A stretch of DNA of 50,299 nt from Delftia tsuruhatensis NBRC 16741 (GTDB taxonomy: Bacteria; Pseudomonadota; Gammaproteobacteria; Burkholderiales; Burkholderiaceae_C). Of the stretch, positions 26,418-35,391 are shown one piece after another. A program made the position numbers and the translations under genes. Each line of letters opens with the position of its first letter. The stretch's first letter is position 1. The stretch spans positions 1 to 50,299 of the forward strand of contig NZ_BCTO01000018.1 of assembly GCF_001571325.1 (NCBI RefSeq), read 5' to 3'. The notes under the pieces were generated by a model. It was not told where the DNA came from. It was given only the letters and a program-made list of their open reading frames with translations, and ran no database searches.

Positions 26418-26612
26418 GTTGTAATCCTCTTGGTCTGGTCTAGGTGAATCAGCGCCAGGGCAATGGCGTCCACGCACTGGCAGCGTCGCCAGTCAGCGAT
26501 TACACACAATTACCCCGCATAACAGCGCGCAAATATACCGGGATTCACCCTCGCGAAAAAGCGCTGCTTTGCTGGAGAACGACAGATCACAGACGGTTAC
26601 AAGCTGTTGTCA

Positions 26613-27548
26613 TCACTCGGGTGCATCGCCGCGCAAACGTTCGATCAGCCCGTTGAGCGCATCGAGCGAGCCGAACTGGATCGCCACTTCGCCCATTTCC
26701 TGCAGCTTGCCGCCCCGGCGCACGGACTTCTTGATGCGCACCTCGACATCGGCCATGAGCAGGTCGGACAGCTCTTCCTCCACGCGCTTGATGTCGCGCG
26801 TCTTGCCTTCCTTCTTGGACTTCTGGCGCACCAGGCTGAAGTCGGCGCCGATCTTCTTGACCAGGGCCTCGGCCTCGCGCACCGACAGCTTCTTGGCCGC
26901 GATCTGGTTGCCGGCCGTGATCTGGGCCGCGCGGTCCAGCGACAGCAGGGCGCGCGCATGGCCCATGTCGATGTCGCCGGCCATGAGCATGGTCTGCACC
27001 GGGTCGGCCAGGTTCAGCAGGCGCAGGATGTTGGTGGCCGCGCTGCGCGAGCGTCCCACGGCCTGGGCCGCCTGCTCGTGCGTGAGGCCGAATTCCTTGA
27101 CCAGGCGCGACAGGCCCTGGGCCTCTTCCAGCGGGTTCAGGTCCTCGCGCTGGATGTTCTCGATCAGCGCCATGGCGGCGGCGGCCTCGTCGGGCACCTC
27201 GCGCACCAGCACCGGCACCTCGGCCAGGCCGGCGATGCGGGCTGCGCGAAAGCGCCGCTCGCCCGCGATGATTTCGTATTTGCCGGCGTGTTCGCCCTTG
27301 GCCAGGCGGCGCACCAGGATGGGCTGCATGATGCCCTGGGCCTTGATGCTTTCGGCCAGCTCGTAGAGCGCGCCCTCGTCCATGTGGGTGCGCGGCTGGT
27401 ATTGGCCGGGCACCATCACGTCCAGCTGCAGGATGCTGGGCAGCCCGGTCTCGGCCACGGGGCCGCCGGCCTCTTCCTTGTCGTGGACCTTGGGGCCGAG
27501 CAGGGCTTCGAGTCCGCGTCCCAGTCCCTTGGGTTTCTTGGTCACCAT
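26613..27548 (-). CDS. parB: chromosome-partitioning protein ParB
   Basis: ParB is a CTP-dependent DNA clamp that loads at parS and, with ParA, segregates the replication origin region. The 311-residue product has the N-terminal GLGRGLEALLG, the CTP-binding GERRFRAARIAG motif, ENIQREDLNPLEEA, a central helix-turn-helix (LTHEQAAQAVGRSRSAATNIL) and a C-terminal dimerisation domain. The ATG at 27548 is chosen by family start. It is the last gene of the mnmG-rsmG-lysE-parA-hydrolase-parB row. Four parS-like sites are in this window (29712, 30832, 32479, 49766). Confidence 0.97.
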   Translation of the reverse strand: MVTKKPKGLGRGLEALLGPKVHDKEEAGGPVAETGLPSILQLDVMVPGQYQPRTHMDEGALYELAESIKAQGIMQPILVRRLAKGEHAGKYEIIAGERRFRAARIAGLAEVPVLVREVPDEAAAAMALIENIQREDLNPLEEAQGLSRLVKEFGLTHEQAAQAVGRSRSAATNILRLLNLADPVQTMLMAGDIDMGHARALLSLDRAAQITAGNQIAAKKLSVREAEALVKKIGADFSLVRQKSKKEGKTRDIKRVEEELSDLLMADVEVRIKKSVRRGGKLQEMGEVAIQFGSLDALNGLIERLRGDAPE

Positions 27549-27561
27549 GGTGTTGTCCTTG

Positions 27562-28140
27562 TCAAAGCGACGCCAGCAGCGCGTGTCCGCTGTCCCAGTC
27601 GCCCAGCCCGCTGGCCGTGTTGAGATGGCCCGAAGGCCCTGCATCGACAAAGCGCGCGCCCCAGGCATCGGCCAGGGTCTGCACGCGCTGCGCGCTGCAA
27701 TAGATATCGTTGTTGCTGCCGACCACGATGGAGGCAAACGGCAGGCGCTGCATCATCACGGGCGACCAGCCAGGCAATTGCTCGCGCAGCTGGGGCTGCT
27801 CGGTATCGCCGGGGGCGACCAGCAGCGCGCCACGCACCTTGCGGGCGGCCAGCGGCGAATGCGCAGCCCACCACGCCACAAGGATGCAGCCCAGACTGTG
27901 GGCCACCAGCACCACCGGGCGCGGCGCGTCGAGCACCGTCTCCTGCAGCCTGGCGCTCCAGTCGCCGCGCAGCGGACGGTCCCAGTCGTTTTGCTCCAGG
28001 CGGCGGTAGCCGTGGCGCTGCTCCCAGCGGCTTTGCCAGTGGCCGGCGTCCGAGTTCTGCCAGCCGGGCAGCAGCCAGACGTCCTCGGCAGCCCACCCGG
28101 TCGGCACGCCCTGCCCTGCCGTTTCATGTGAACCTTGCAT
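27562..28140 (-). CDS. alpha/beta hydrolase of the RBBP9/YdeN type
   Basis: This is a 192-residue single-domain serine hydrolase with the opening VWLLPGWQNSDAGHWQSRWE, the nucleophile elbow VAHSLGC (GxSxG-like with Ala at the first position), the Asp-region SNNDIYC, and the His in SGHLNTASGLGDW. The start ATG lies 2 bases after the parA stop, and parB begins 13 bases after its own stop, so it is translated between the two partition genes. Substrate and any link to segregation are unknown. Confidence 0.88.
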   Translation of the reverse strand: MQGSHETAGQGVPTGWAAEDVWLLPGWQNSDAGHWQSRWEQRHGYRRLEQNDWDRPLRGDWSARLQETVLDAPRPVVLVAHSLGCILVAWWAAHSPLAARKVRGALLVAPGDTEQPQLREQLPGWSPVMMQRLPFASIVVGSNNDIYCSAQRVQTLADAWGARFVDAGPSGHLNTASGLGDWDSGHALLASL

Positions 28141-28142
28141 GG

Positions 28143-28913
28143 CTACATCTTCTTGATGCGGCGCACCATCTCGTGCGCGAAATCGATGAAGGCCTTGCTG
28201 CCCTTGGCGCCCGGGTCGAAGACCACGCCGGGCACGCCATAGCTGGGCGCCTCGGCCAGGCGCACGTTGCGCGGGATGACGGTGTCGAATACCTTGTCGC
28301 CGAAGTGCTCCTTGAGCTGGTCGCTGACCTGCTGCTGCAGCGTGGTGCGCGGGTCGAACATCACGCGCAGCAGGCCGATGATCTGCAAGTCGGGGTTCAT
28401 GTTGGCGTGCACCTGCTTGATGGTGTTGACCAGGTCGGTCAGGCCTTCGAGCGCGAAGTACTCGCACTGCATGGGCACGACCACGCCATGGGCCGCGCAC
28501 AGGCCGTTCAGGGTGAGCATGGACAGGCTGGGCGGGCAGTCCACGAGCACGAAGTCGTAGTCGGCATCGGCCGCCCTGAGGGCGCCCTTCAGGCGCTCGT
28601 TGCGGCGCTCCAGCGTGACCAGCTCGATCTCGGCGCCGCTGAGTTCGCGGTTGGCGCCCAGCACGTCATAGCCCACGGCCTCGGAGCGCACGGCGGCTTC
28701 CTTGACGCTGGCGTTCTCCAGCAGCACGTCGTAGACCGACAGCTCCAGCGCGCGCTTGTCCACGCCCGAGCCCATGGTGGCATTGCCCTGGGGGTCCAGG
28801 TCGATCATCAGCACGCGCTGGCCGATCTTGGCCAGGCCCGCAGCAAGGTTGACGGCGGTGGTGGTCTTGCCGACCCCACCCTTTTGATTGGCGACACAGA
28901 AGATTTTGGCCAT
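28143..28913 (-). CDS. parA: chromosome-partitioning ATPase ParA
   Basis: A deviant Walker-type ATPase of 256 residues binds the nucleoid and moves ParB-parS complexes. The signature KGGVGKTTTAVNLAAGLA is at about residues 11-28, with the Walker A' MIDLDPQGNAT and the Walker B-like FVLVDCPPSLSMLTLN. The ATG at 28913 is chosen because AKIFCVANQKGG is the usual ParA opening. It is 13 bases after lysE and 2 bases before the hydrolase start. Confidence 0.97.
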   Translation of the reverse strand: MAKIFCVANQKGGVGKTTTAVNLAAGLAKIGQRVLMIDLDPQGNATMGSGVDKRALELSVYDVLLENASVKEAAVRSEAVGYDVLGANRELSGAEIELVTLERRNERLKGALRAADADYDFVLVDCPPSLSMLTLNGLCAAHGVVVPMQCEYFALEGLTDLVNTIKQVHANMNPDLQIIGLLRVMFDPRTTLQQQVSDQLKEHFGDKVFDTVIPRNVRLAEAPSYGVPGVVFDPGAKGSKAFIDFAHEMVRRIKKM

Positions 28914-28926
28914 GGTATTTACACGC

Positions 28927-29541
28927 TTATTTGGCGATGGCCAGCTTGAGGCCAAAACCGATCAGAAACACGCCCGCAGTCTTTTCGAGAACCCGGGAAA
29001 CCGCAGGATTGGCGCGCATGCGCTCGGCCAGATGCGCGGTCAACAGCACCACGATCAGGCAATAGAGAAAGGTCAGAGCAGCCACCGTGGCCGCCATCAC
29101 CGCGAACGTGAGCAGGCCCTGGTGGCTTGCGGGATCCACGAACAGCGGGAAGAAGGCCATGTAGAACACGATGGACTTGGGGTTCATCAGGGTGATCAGG
29201 CCGGCCTGGCGAAAGTAGTGGCGCGGCTCGATGTGCAGCACGGGCTTGTCGCCGGGCCTGGCCGTGAGCATCCTGAAACCCAGCCAGCCCAGGTAGGCGG
29301 CGCCCAGCCACTGCACGGCATGGAAGGCCGCGGGATAGGAGGCCAGCAGCGCGGCCACGCCCGCCACCGCCATCCAGATCAGCACCTGGTCGGCCGCCAG
29401 CACGCCGGCGCAGGCCGCCATTCCGGCGCGTATGCCGCCCTTGCCGGTGGAGGTGATCAGCGCCAGATTGCCCGGCCCCGGAATCAGCAAAAACAGAAGA
29501 ATGGCAACAACGAATGCGCTGAAATCGGAGATGCCGAACAT
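28927..29541 (-). CDS. LysE/RhtB-family amino-acid exporter
   Basis: This 204-residue inner-membrane protein has about six hydrophobic segments and the family motif IPGPGNLALITSTGKGGIRAG near the N-terminus, with LITLMNPKSIVFYMAFFP in the middle. It exports amino acids or related metabolites; the substrate is not predictable. It sits between rsmG (106-base gap) and parA (13-base gap). Confidence 0.92.
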   Translation of the reverse strand: MFGISDFSAFVVAILLFLLIPGPGNLALITSTGKGGIRAGMAACAGVLAADQVLIWMAVAGVAALLASYPAAFHAVQWLGAAYLGWLGFRMLTARPGDKPVLHIEPRHYFRQAGLITLMNPKSIVFYMAFFPLFVDPASHQGLLTFAVMAATVAALTFLYCLIVVLLTAHLAERMRANPAVSRVLEKTAGVFLIGFGLKLAIAK

Positions 29542-29647
29542 GCTGACCCCTGAGCGATGAAAGCTGGGAGTTTATGCGAGGGCCATGGCCAGCGCATGGG
29601 GAACATGGCCCCGCCGCAACGCGGCAGTGTGCTATTCGGTAAAAAAA

Positions 29648-30310
29648 TCAGGCTGCAGCAGTGCGCAGCCAGAGGATGCAGCGCTCGGCATCCAGGCCCG
29701 GCACCTTCAATGGTTCCACGTGAAACACCTGCACGTCGGCAGGCAGCGCGGCGATTTCCTCGTCGGGGTGCTTGCCCTTCATGGCCAGCCATGTGCCGCC
29801 CTCCTCCAGCGACTGGCGCGACCAGCTGGTGAAGTCCGCCAGCGAGGCAAAGGCACGGCAGCTGATCAGCGGATAGCGCGTGGTCAGCTGCTCCACGCGG
29901 CTGTGGATGCCGCGCAGGTTGGGCAGGCGCAGAGTGGCCGCCGCCTGCTGGATGAAGGCCGCCTTCTTGCCCACCGTGTCCACGCAGTGCACGTCGATCT
30001 GCGGGCAGCAGACGGCAAAGACCACGCCGGGCAGGCCGCCGCCCGATCCCACGTCCAGCATGGCGGTGCGCCCTGCGCGCGCAGGCATCTGGGCCAGATG
30101 GCGCTGCAGGGGCGGCACGGCGGCCAGGCTGTCGAGCAGGTGGTGGGTCAGCATTTCCTGCGGATCACGCACTGCCGTGAGGTTGTAGACCTTGTTCCAC
30201 TTGCCCAGCAGGGCCTGGAATTCCATCAGCGTATCGACCTGGGCAGGGGAAAGCTCCAGGCCCAGCGCCCGCAGGCCGGCCTCGAGAGGAGCGCGCAGTT
30301 CCTGGCTCAT
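29648..30310 (-). CDS. rsmG: 16S rRNA (guanine527-N7)-methyltransferase RsmG
   Basis: RsmG methylates G527 of 16S rRNA. The 220-residue protein has the SAM motif [16 protein letters not shown] and the downstream [10 protein letters not shown]. Its ATG overlaps the mnmG stop (ATGA at 30307-30310), so the two are translationally coupled. A parS-like site lies in its coding region at 29712. Confidence 0.96.
   Translation of the reverse strand: MSQELRAPLEAGLRALGLELSPAQVDTLMEFQALLGKWNKVYNLTAVRDPQEMLTHHLLDSLAAVPPLQRHLAQMPARAGRTAMLDVGSGGGLPGVVFAVCCPQIDVHCVDTVGKKAAFIQQAAATLRLPNLRGIHSRVEQLTTRYPLISCRAFASLADFTSWSRQSLEEGGTWLAMKGKHPDEEIAALPADVQVFHVEPLKVPGLDAERCILWLRTAAA
29712..29727. other. parS-like site (GGTTCCACGTGAAACA) inside rsmG
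   Basis: The site matches the ParB target consensus TGTTNCACGTGAAACA except at the first base. It lies 2.2 kb upstream of the parB start, within coding sequence (residues VFHVEP on the minus strand). Confidence 0.75.
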
Positions 30311-32286
30311 GCGGATGCCTCCTCGCCCTTCGCGTCTGTCACATCAGGGGCAAAGCCGCGGAAGCCCCCCTTCTTCAGGTGCACCATGAGCAGGGAGATC
30401 GCCGCTGGCGTCACGCCCGACATGCGCGATGCCTGGCCCAGCGTCTCGGGCCTGTGCTTTTGCAGCGACTGGCGCACCTCGAAGGACAGGGCCGGCACCT
30501 GCATATAGTCCAGCTCGGCCGGTAGGCGCAGGTTCTCGAAGTGGGCGGCGCGCTGCACCTCGTCCTTCTGGCGGTCGATGTAGCCTGCGTACTTGGCCGC
30601 GATCTCCACCTGCTCGACGACGGAGGCGCTGAGATCGCCCAGCACATCGGGCTGCACATCGGCCGAGGCATAGCGGCCCTCGTTCAGGCTCATCAGCTTG
30701 CCGTAGCCCACATCGGGGCGGCGCAGCAGGTCGAACAGGTTGTATTCACGCTCGATGGACTTGCCCAGCACCCGCTCCGATTCCTCGGGCGCGACGATGC
30801 GCGGATTGACCCAGGTGGACTTCAGGCGCTCTGTTTCACGTGAAACAGCATCGCGCTTGCGGCTGAAGGCATCCCAGCGCGCATCGTCCACCAGGCCCAT
30901 GGCGCGGCCCGCTTCGGTCAGGCGCATGTCGGCGTTGTCCTCGCGCAGCTGCAGACGGAACTCGGCGCGGCTGGTGAACATGCGGTAGGGCTCGGTCACG
31001 CCCTTGGTGATCAGGTCATCGACCAGCACGCCCAGGTAGGCCTCGTCGCGGCGCGGCAGCCAGGCTTCCTGGCCGCGGCACTGCAGCGCGGCGTTGAGGC
31101 CGGCGAACAGGCCCTGGGCCGCCGCTTCCTCGTAGCCGGTCGTGCCATTGATCTGGCCCGCGAAGAACAGGCCCTGGATCTGGCGCGTCTCGAAGCTGCT
31201 CTTGAGCGAGCGCGGATCGAAGTAGTCGTACTCGATGGCGTAGCCGGGACGCAGGATGTGCGCGTTCTCCAGCCCCTTCATGCTGCGCACCAGTTCGTAC
31301 TGGATGTCGAAGGGCAGGCTGGTGGAGATGCCGTTGGGATAGAACTCGTTGGTGGTCAGGCCTTCGGGCTCCAGGAAGATCTGGTGGCTTTCCTTGTCGG
31401 CAAAGCGGTTGATCTTGTCCTCGACGCTGGGGCAGTAGCGCGGGCCCACGCCCTCGATCTTGCCCGTGAACATGGGGCTGCGGTCAAAGCCGCTGCGGAT
31501 GATGTCGTGCGTGCGCTCGTTGGTGTGGGTGATCCAGCAGGGCATCTGGCGCGGGTGCATGGCCGCATTGCCGATGAAGCTGAACACCGGCAGCACGCCT
31601 TCGTTGACACCGCCGGGCATGCCGTCGCCGGGCTGCTCCTCGCACTGCGAGAAGTCGATGCTGCGGCCATCCAGGCGCGGCGGCGTGCCGGTCTTCAGGC
31701 GCCCCTGGGGCAGCTGCAGCTCCTTGAGCCGCGACGACAGGCTGACGGCCGGCGGGTCGCCCGCGCGGCCTGCCGCGTAGTTGTTCAGGCCCACGTGGAT
31801 CTTGCCGTCCAGGAAGGTACCCGCCGTGAGCACCACGGTGCGGCTGCGAAAGCGCACGCCGACCTGCGTGACGGCGCCCACCACGCGGTCGCCTTCGACC
31901 ATGAGGTCGTCCACCGCCTGCTGGAACAGCCACAGGTTGGGCTGGTTCTCCAGCATGTCGCGGATGGCGGCCTTGTAGAGAATGCGGTCGGCCTGGGCGC
32001 GCGTGGCACGCACGGCCGGGCCCTTGGAGCTGTTGAGGATGCGGAACTGTATGCCGCCGATATCGGTGGCCAGCGCCATGGCGCCGCCCAGCGCATCCAC
32101 TTCCTTGACCAGATGGCCCTTGCCGATCCCGCCGATGCTGGGATTGCAGCTCATCTGGCCCAGGGTCTCGATGTTGTGGCTCAGCAGCAGCGTCCTGCAG
32201 CCCATGCGCGCAGCGGCCAGCGCGGCCTCGGTGCCGGCGTGGCCGCCACCGACCACGATCACATCAAATTCCTGTGGGTACAACAT
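30307..32286 (-). CDS. mnmG: tRNA uridine-5-carboxymethylaminomethyl modification enzyme MnmG (GidA)
   Basis: MnmG is the FAD protein that with MnmE modifies the wobble uridine of several tRNAs. The 659-residue product has the FAD motif [20 protein letters not shown] at the N-terminus, then [20 protein letters not shown] and the family C-terminal domain ending in a basic segment. The ATG at 32286 is preferred to an upstream frame extension because [14 protein letters not shown] is the normal opening. A perfect parS lies in its coding part at 30832 (residues VSRETE). Confidence 0.97.
   Translation of the reverse strand: MLYPQEFDVIVVGGGHAGTEAALAAARMGCRTLLLSHNIETLGQMSCNPSIGGIGKGHLVKEVDALGGAMALATDIGGIQFRILNSSKGPAVRATRAQADRILYKAAIRDMLENQPNLWLFQQAVDDLMVEGDRVVGAVTQVGVRFRSRTVVLTAGTFLDGKIHVGLNNYAAGRAGDPPAVSLSSRLKELQLPQGRLKTGTPPRLDGRSIDFSQCEEQPGDGMPGGVNEGVLPVFSFIGNAAMHPRQMPCWITHTNERTHDIIRSGFDRSPMFTGKIEGVGPRYCPSVEDKINRFADKESHQIFLEPEGLTTNEFYPNGISTSLPFDIQYELVRSMKGLENAHILRPGYAIEYDYFDPRSLKSSFETRQIQGLFFAGQINGTTGYEEAAAQGLFAGLNAALQCRGQEAWLPRRDEAYLGVLVDDLITKGVTEPYRMFTSRAEFRLQLREDNADMRLTEAGRAMGLVDDARWDAFSRKRDAVSRETERLKSTWVNPRIVAPEESERVLGKSIEREYNLFDLLRRPDVGYGKLMSLNEGRYASADVQPDVLGDLSASVVEQVEIAAKYAGYIDRQKDEVQRAAHFENLRLPAELDYMQVPALSFEVRQSLQKHRPETLGQASRMSGVTPAAISLLMVHLKKGGFRGFAPDVTDAKGEEASA
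30832..30847. other. perfect parS site inside mnmG
   Basis: TGTTTCACGTGAAACA is a perfect 16-base palindrome identical to the bacterial parS consensus. It is about 3.3 kb upstream of the parB start. Confidence 0.93.
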
Positions 32287-32597
32287 GCTTATCACTCCGG
32301 GGGCCTGCCCGGCCCAAGCCCCCGACACGGAGCACTCACGCTCCGGCGCTCATGGCAGGTGGCCCTCGTTCATGTAGCGAGGGGAACCCAGCGGGGAACC
32401 CGCGATTTTCCCACCTTTGCCGCACCAGTGCCTTGCAAGGGGTCGGCCGGCCCTGCCACCGGGCCGGTACTGTGCCGGTGTTCCACGTGAAACAGGGCGG
32501 CGGGCGGCCGCATTCTCCGCAGGATGCTGCGCGCCGCCGCCCGCAACGCGGCCCGCTTGCAAGAAACATGTGCAGGGCCTGTGATGCAATGGCGGCC
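32287..32597. other. 311-base divergent region between mnmG and the FMN reductase gene
   Basis: This is the point where gene direction changes from minus to plus. It holds two hairpins near the mnmG start (GGGGGC...GCCCCC at 32299-32323; CGGAGC-ACTCAC-GCTCCG at 32328-32345), a parS at 32479, and presumably both promoters. No small gene or RNA was recognised. Confidence 0.6.
32479..32494. other. parS site (TGTTCCACGTGAAACA) upstream of mnmG
   Basis: The site fits TGTTNCACGTGAAACA at every position and differs from the 30832 copy by one base. It is intergenic. Confidence 0.9.
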
Positions 32598-33176
32598 ATG
32601 CAGATACTCATCTTCGCGGGCAGTACCCGCCAACAATCGCACAACCGGCGCCTGGCCGCCGCCGCCGCCGACATGGCGCGCGAACTGGGCGCCCAGCCCA
32701 CGCTGCTGGAGCTGTCGGATTTCGACATCCCCATGTACAACGCCGACCTGGAGGCCAGCGGCACGCCGCCCGACGTGCTGCGCTTCAAGGCCGCGCTGCA
32801 CAGCCACCCGGCCTGGCTGATCTGCTCGCCCGAGTACAACGGCAGCTACCCTGCCCTGCTCAAGAACGCCATCGACTGGGCTTCCAGCCCCGTGGCCGGT
32901 GATCCGGTCTGGTCCGATGGCACCCTGCCCTTTCGCGGCAAGGTCGTGGGCATGGCCAGCGCCTCGCCCGGCGGCCTGGGCGGCCTGCGCGCCCAGTCGC
33001 ACCTGGCGCCGCTGCTGCTGAACCTGCAGTGCTGGCTGGCGCCCGTGAGCCACGCCGTGGGCCAGGCAGGCCAGGCATTCGACGACGCCGGCCGCCTGCA
33101 GCGATCACAGGACCAGCAGGGCATGAAGGCCGTGCTGGAACAGGTGCTCTGGGCTGCACAGCGCCTGTCGGCCTGA
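32598..33176 (+). CDS. NAD(P)H-dependent FMN reductase family protein
   Basis: This 192-residue flavodoxin-like reductase has the FMN-phosphate loop IFAGSTRQQSHNRRLA and the SPEYNGSYPALLKNAIDWAS motif (about 77-97) typical of the FMN/azoreductase-like family. The ATG at 32598 is chosen by the family opening QILIFAGS. It is divergent from mnmG. Its physiological partner is not evident; quinone or chromate-type reductase functions occur in the family. Confidence 0.9.
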   Translation: MQILIFAGSTRQQSHNRRLAAAAADMARELGAQPTLLELSDFDIPMYNADLEASGTPPDVLRFKAALHSHPAWLICSPEYNGSYPALLKNAIDWASSPVAGDPVWSDGTLPFRGKVVGMASASPGGLGGLRAQSHLAPLLLNLQCWLAPVSHAVGQAGQAFDDAGRLQRSQDQQGMKAVLEQVLWAAQRLSA

Positions 33177-33271
33177 ACCCTGGCGCCAGCGCGGTCCCAT
33201 CATGCGCAGCCCCGCCACATGGGGTTAGCATGGGCGCTTGTCTTTCTTACCCTGATCGGAAGCCATCCACC

Positions 33272-33880
33272 ATGAAGCTCTACTACAGCCCTGGCGCCTG
33301 CTCTCTGTCTCCCCACATCGTCCTGCACGAGGCAGGCCTGGCCTACGAGCCGGTCCTGGCCAGCACCAAGACGCACAAGCTGCAGGACGGCACGGACTAC
33401 TACGGCATCAACCCGCTGGGCTATGTTCCCTTCCTCGTGCTCGACGACGGCGACACGCTGCATGAAGGCCCGGCCATCGTCCAGTACCTGGCCGATCTGG
33501 TCCCCGAGAAGAAGCTGGCCCCGGCCAACGGCACCATGGCCCGCTACCACCTGCAGGAGTGGCTGAACTTCATCGGCACCGAGCTGCACAAGGGCTTCGG
33601 TCCCCTGTTCAACCCCGCCACACCCGACGACTACAAGCCCGTGGTGCGCCAGCGCGTGCTGGACCGCCTCAAGTGGGTGGACGGCGAGCTCAATGGCCGC
33701 GACTACCTGATGGGCGAGCAGTTCACCGTGGCCGACGCCTACCTGTTCACCGTGACGGGCTGGGCCCAGTTCGTGGGCGTGGACATCTCCGAGCTGACCA
33801 ACCTCCTGGCCTACCGCGAGCGCGTGCTGGCCCGCCCTGCCGTGCAGGCCGCGATGAAGGCCGAAGGCCTGCTCAAGTAA
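33272..33880 (+). CDS. glutathione S-transferase, beta class
   Basis: This 202-residue cytoplasmic enzyme has a thioredoxin-like N-terminal domain, MKLYYSPGACSLSPHI, with the beta-class Cys10. EGPAIVQYLADL is the glutathione-binding part, and an all-helical C-terminal domain carries FTVADAYLFTV. It conjugates glutathione to electrophiles or has peroxidase activity. It is followed by a terminator at 33914 and appears monocistronic. Confidence 0.94.
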   Translation: MKLYYSPGACSLSPHIVLHEAGLAYEPVLASTKTHKLQDGTDYYGINPLGYVPFLVLDDGDTLHEGPAIVQYLADLVPEKKLAPANGTMARYHLQEWLNFIGTELHKGFGPLFNPATPDDYKPVVRQRVLDRLKWVDGELNGRDYLMGEQFTVADAYLFTVTGWAQFVGVDISELTNLLAYRERVLARPAVQAAMKAEGLLK

Positions 33881-33913
33881 GCAGCGCCGCGCTGCTGCGC
33901 TCAAGGCCTGACG

Positions 33914-33946
33914 GGGCCGGCTGGTGTGGAACCGGCCGGCCCTTTG
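33914..33946 (+). terminator. terminator after the glutathione transferase gene
   Basis: An 8-base perfect stem, GGGCCGGC and GCCGGCCC, has a 13-base loop followed by TTTGT, 33 bases after the stop codon. From here to 34115 no convincing gene was seen. Confidence 0.75.
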
Positions 33947-34115
33947 TCTTTGGTGCCTGCGGCGCAGGCCTGGCGCCTGCGGATGCGCGGCTGCACCTCG
34001 GCGGGTGCCGCGCGCATCTGCCGGGCCATGCGGCATGCGGGCGTCGCCTGCACGACAGCGCGCAAATCCCTGGCCTGCACGATTGACTCCATGGGCGTAA
34101 TCTGTGCCGTACGCC

Positions 34116-34141
34116 GCGCCGCCCGCACGGGCGGCGCTTTT
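34116..34141 (+). terminator. hairpin with T tract just before the old yellow enzyme gene
   Basis: A 9-base perfect stem, GCGCCGCCC and GGGCGGCGC, has a GCAC loop followed by TTTT. It has the form of an intrinsic terminator but lies only 26 bases ahead of the next start codon, with no coding gene immediately upstream. It could be an attenuator in the leader of that gene or the end of an unseen short transcript. Confidence 0.7.
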
Positions 34142-34167
34142 GCTTCACGCACAGAAAGCCCCGTTGC

Positions 34168-35286
34168 ATGACCTCTCTGTTCGAACCCATACAGGCTGGC
34201 GAACTGCGCCTGCCCAACCGCATCGCCATGGCGCCGCTGACGCGCAACCGCGCACCCCAGGCCCTGCCCAACGACATCATGGTCACCTACTACGCCCAGC
34301 GCGCCAGCGCCGGCCTGCTGATCAGCGAAGGCACGGCCATCAGCCACCAGGGCCAGGGCTACGCCCATGTGCCGGGCCTGTACGGCAGCGAGCAGCTCGA
34401 CGGCTGGAAGCGCGTGACCGACGCCGTGCACAAGGAGGGCGGGCGCATCGTCACCCAGCTGTGGCATGTGGGCCGGGTCTCGCACACCTCCCTGCAGCCC
34501 GAAGGCCAGGCGCCCGTGGGACCGTCCCCGGTGGCGGCCAGATCCAAGACCTATGTGATCGACGAGGACTCGGGCAAGGGCCAGTTCGTGCCCACCTCTG
34601 CGCCGCGCGCGCTCGCCCAGCAGGAGCTTCCCGCCATCGTCCACAGCTTCGCCGTGGCCGCGCGCAATGCCGTGGAGACGGCCGGTTTCGACGGCGTGGA
34701 GCTGCACGGCGCCAACGGCTACCTGCTGGACCAGTTCCTCAAGACCGGAGCCAACCGGCGCGATGACGACTACGGCGGCAGCATCGAGAACCGCGCCCGC
34801 CTGCTGCTCGAATGCACGCGCGCCGCCGCCGATGCCGTGGGCGGCGGCCGCGTGGGCATACGCCTGTCGCCCGTGACGCCGGCCAACGACATCGCCGATG
34901 CCGATCCCCAGCCGCTGTTCGAATACGTGGTGCGCCAGCTGGCGCCGCTGGGCCTGGCCTACATCCACATCATCGAAGGCTCCACCGGTGGCCCGCGTGA
35001 ATTGCCGGACCGGCCCTTCGACTACGCGGCCCTCAAATCCGCCTACCGCCAGGCCGGTGGCCAGGGCGCCTGGATGGTCAACAACGGCTATGACCGCGAC
35101 ATGGCCCTGCGCGCCGTGGAAAGCGGCCACGCCGATATCGTGGCCTTCGGCAAGGCCTTCATCTCCAATCCCGACCTGGTCCACCGCCTGCACGACGACC
35201 TGCCGCTGAACCCCTGGAACTCCAGCCTGTTCTACGGCGGCGGCGCAGAGGGCTATATCGACTACCCGTTCGCGCGCCAGGCCTGA
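34168..35286 (+). CDS. old yellow enzyme family NAD(P)H:flavin oxidoreductase (NemA-like)
   Basis: This 372-residue FMN TIM-barrel enzyme reduces activated alkenes such as enones, maleimides and nitro compounds. Visible are FEPIQAGELRLPNRIAMAPL, the flavin-site TQLWHVGRVSH, and the active-site region GVELHGANGYLLDQFL, followed by DDYGGSIENRARL. A terminator-like hairpin precedes it and a bidirectional terminator follows. No adjacent TetR/HxlR regulator of the kind often linked to nemA was found. Confidence 0.94.
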   Translation: MTSLFEPIQAGELRLPNRIAMAPLTRNRAPQALPNDIMVTYYAQRASAGLLISEGTAISHQGQGYAHVPGLYGSEQLDGWKRVTDAVHKEGGRIVTQLWHVGRVSHTSLQPEGQAPVGPSPVAARSKTYVIDEDSGKGQFVPTSAPRALAQQELPAIVHSFAVAARNAVETAGFDGVELHGANGYLLDQFLKTGANRRDDDYGGSIENRARLLLECTRAAADAVGGGRVGIRLSPVTPANDIADADPQPLFEYVVRQLAPLGLAYIHIIEGSTGGPRELPDRPFDYAALKSAYRQAGGQGAWMVNNGYDRDMALRAVESGHADIVAFGKAFISNPDLVHRLHDDLPLNPWNSSLFYGGGAEGYIDYPFARQA

Positions 35287-35303
35287 TTGGCGGCCGCACA
35301 AAC

Positions 35304-35336
35304 AAAAAGCGGAGTGCATCGCACTCCGCTTTTTTT
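35304..35336. terminator. bidirectional terminator between convergent genes
   Basis: A long perfect stem, AAAAAGCGGAGTGC and GCACTCCGCTTTTT, has an ATC loop, with a T run on both strands. It serves the old yellow enzyme gene (+) and the chemoreceptor gene (-). Confidence 0.95.
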
Positions 35337-35391
35337 ATCCAGACGATTCATGTGGAACAGGGGCCGGGCCCCTGTCCCTGCGTCCGCTATC

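Noticed and set aside
28120..28135. A parS-like sequence (GTTTCATGTGAACC core) at the start of the hydrolase gene
   Set aside because: Only 12 of 16 positions match and the palindrome is broken, much weaker than the four sites listed.
33926..34171. An 81-codon frame between the glutathione transferase and old yellow enzyme genes
   Set aside because: It has no ribosome-binding site or recognisable domain, and it runs through two terminator-like hairpins.
35335..35343. A DnaA-box-like TTATCCAGA
   Set aside because: It is a single imperfect copy beside a terminator, with no cluster of boxes and no AT-rich unwinding region, so not an origin.
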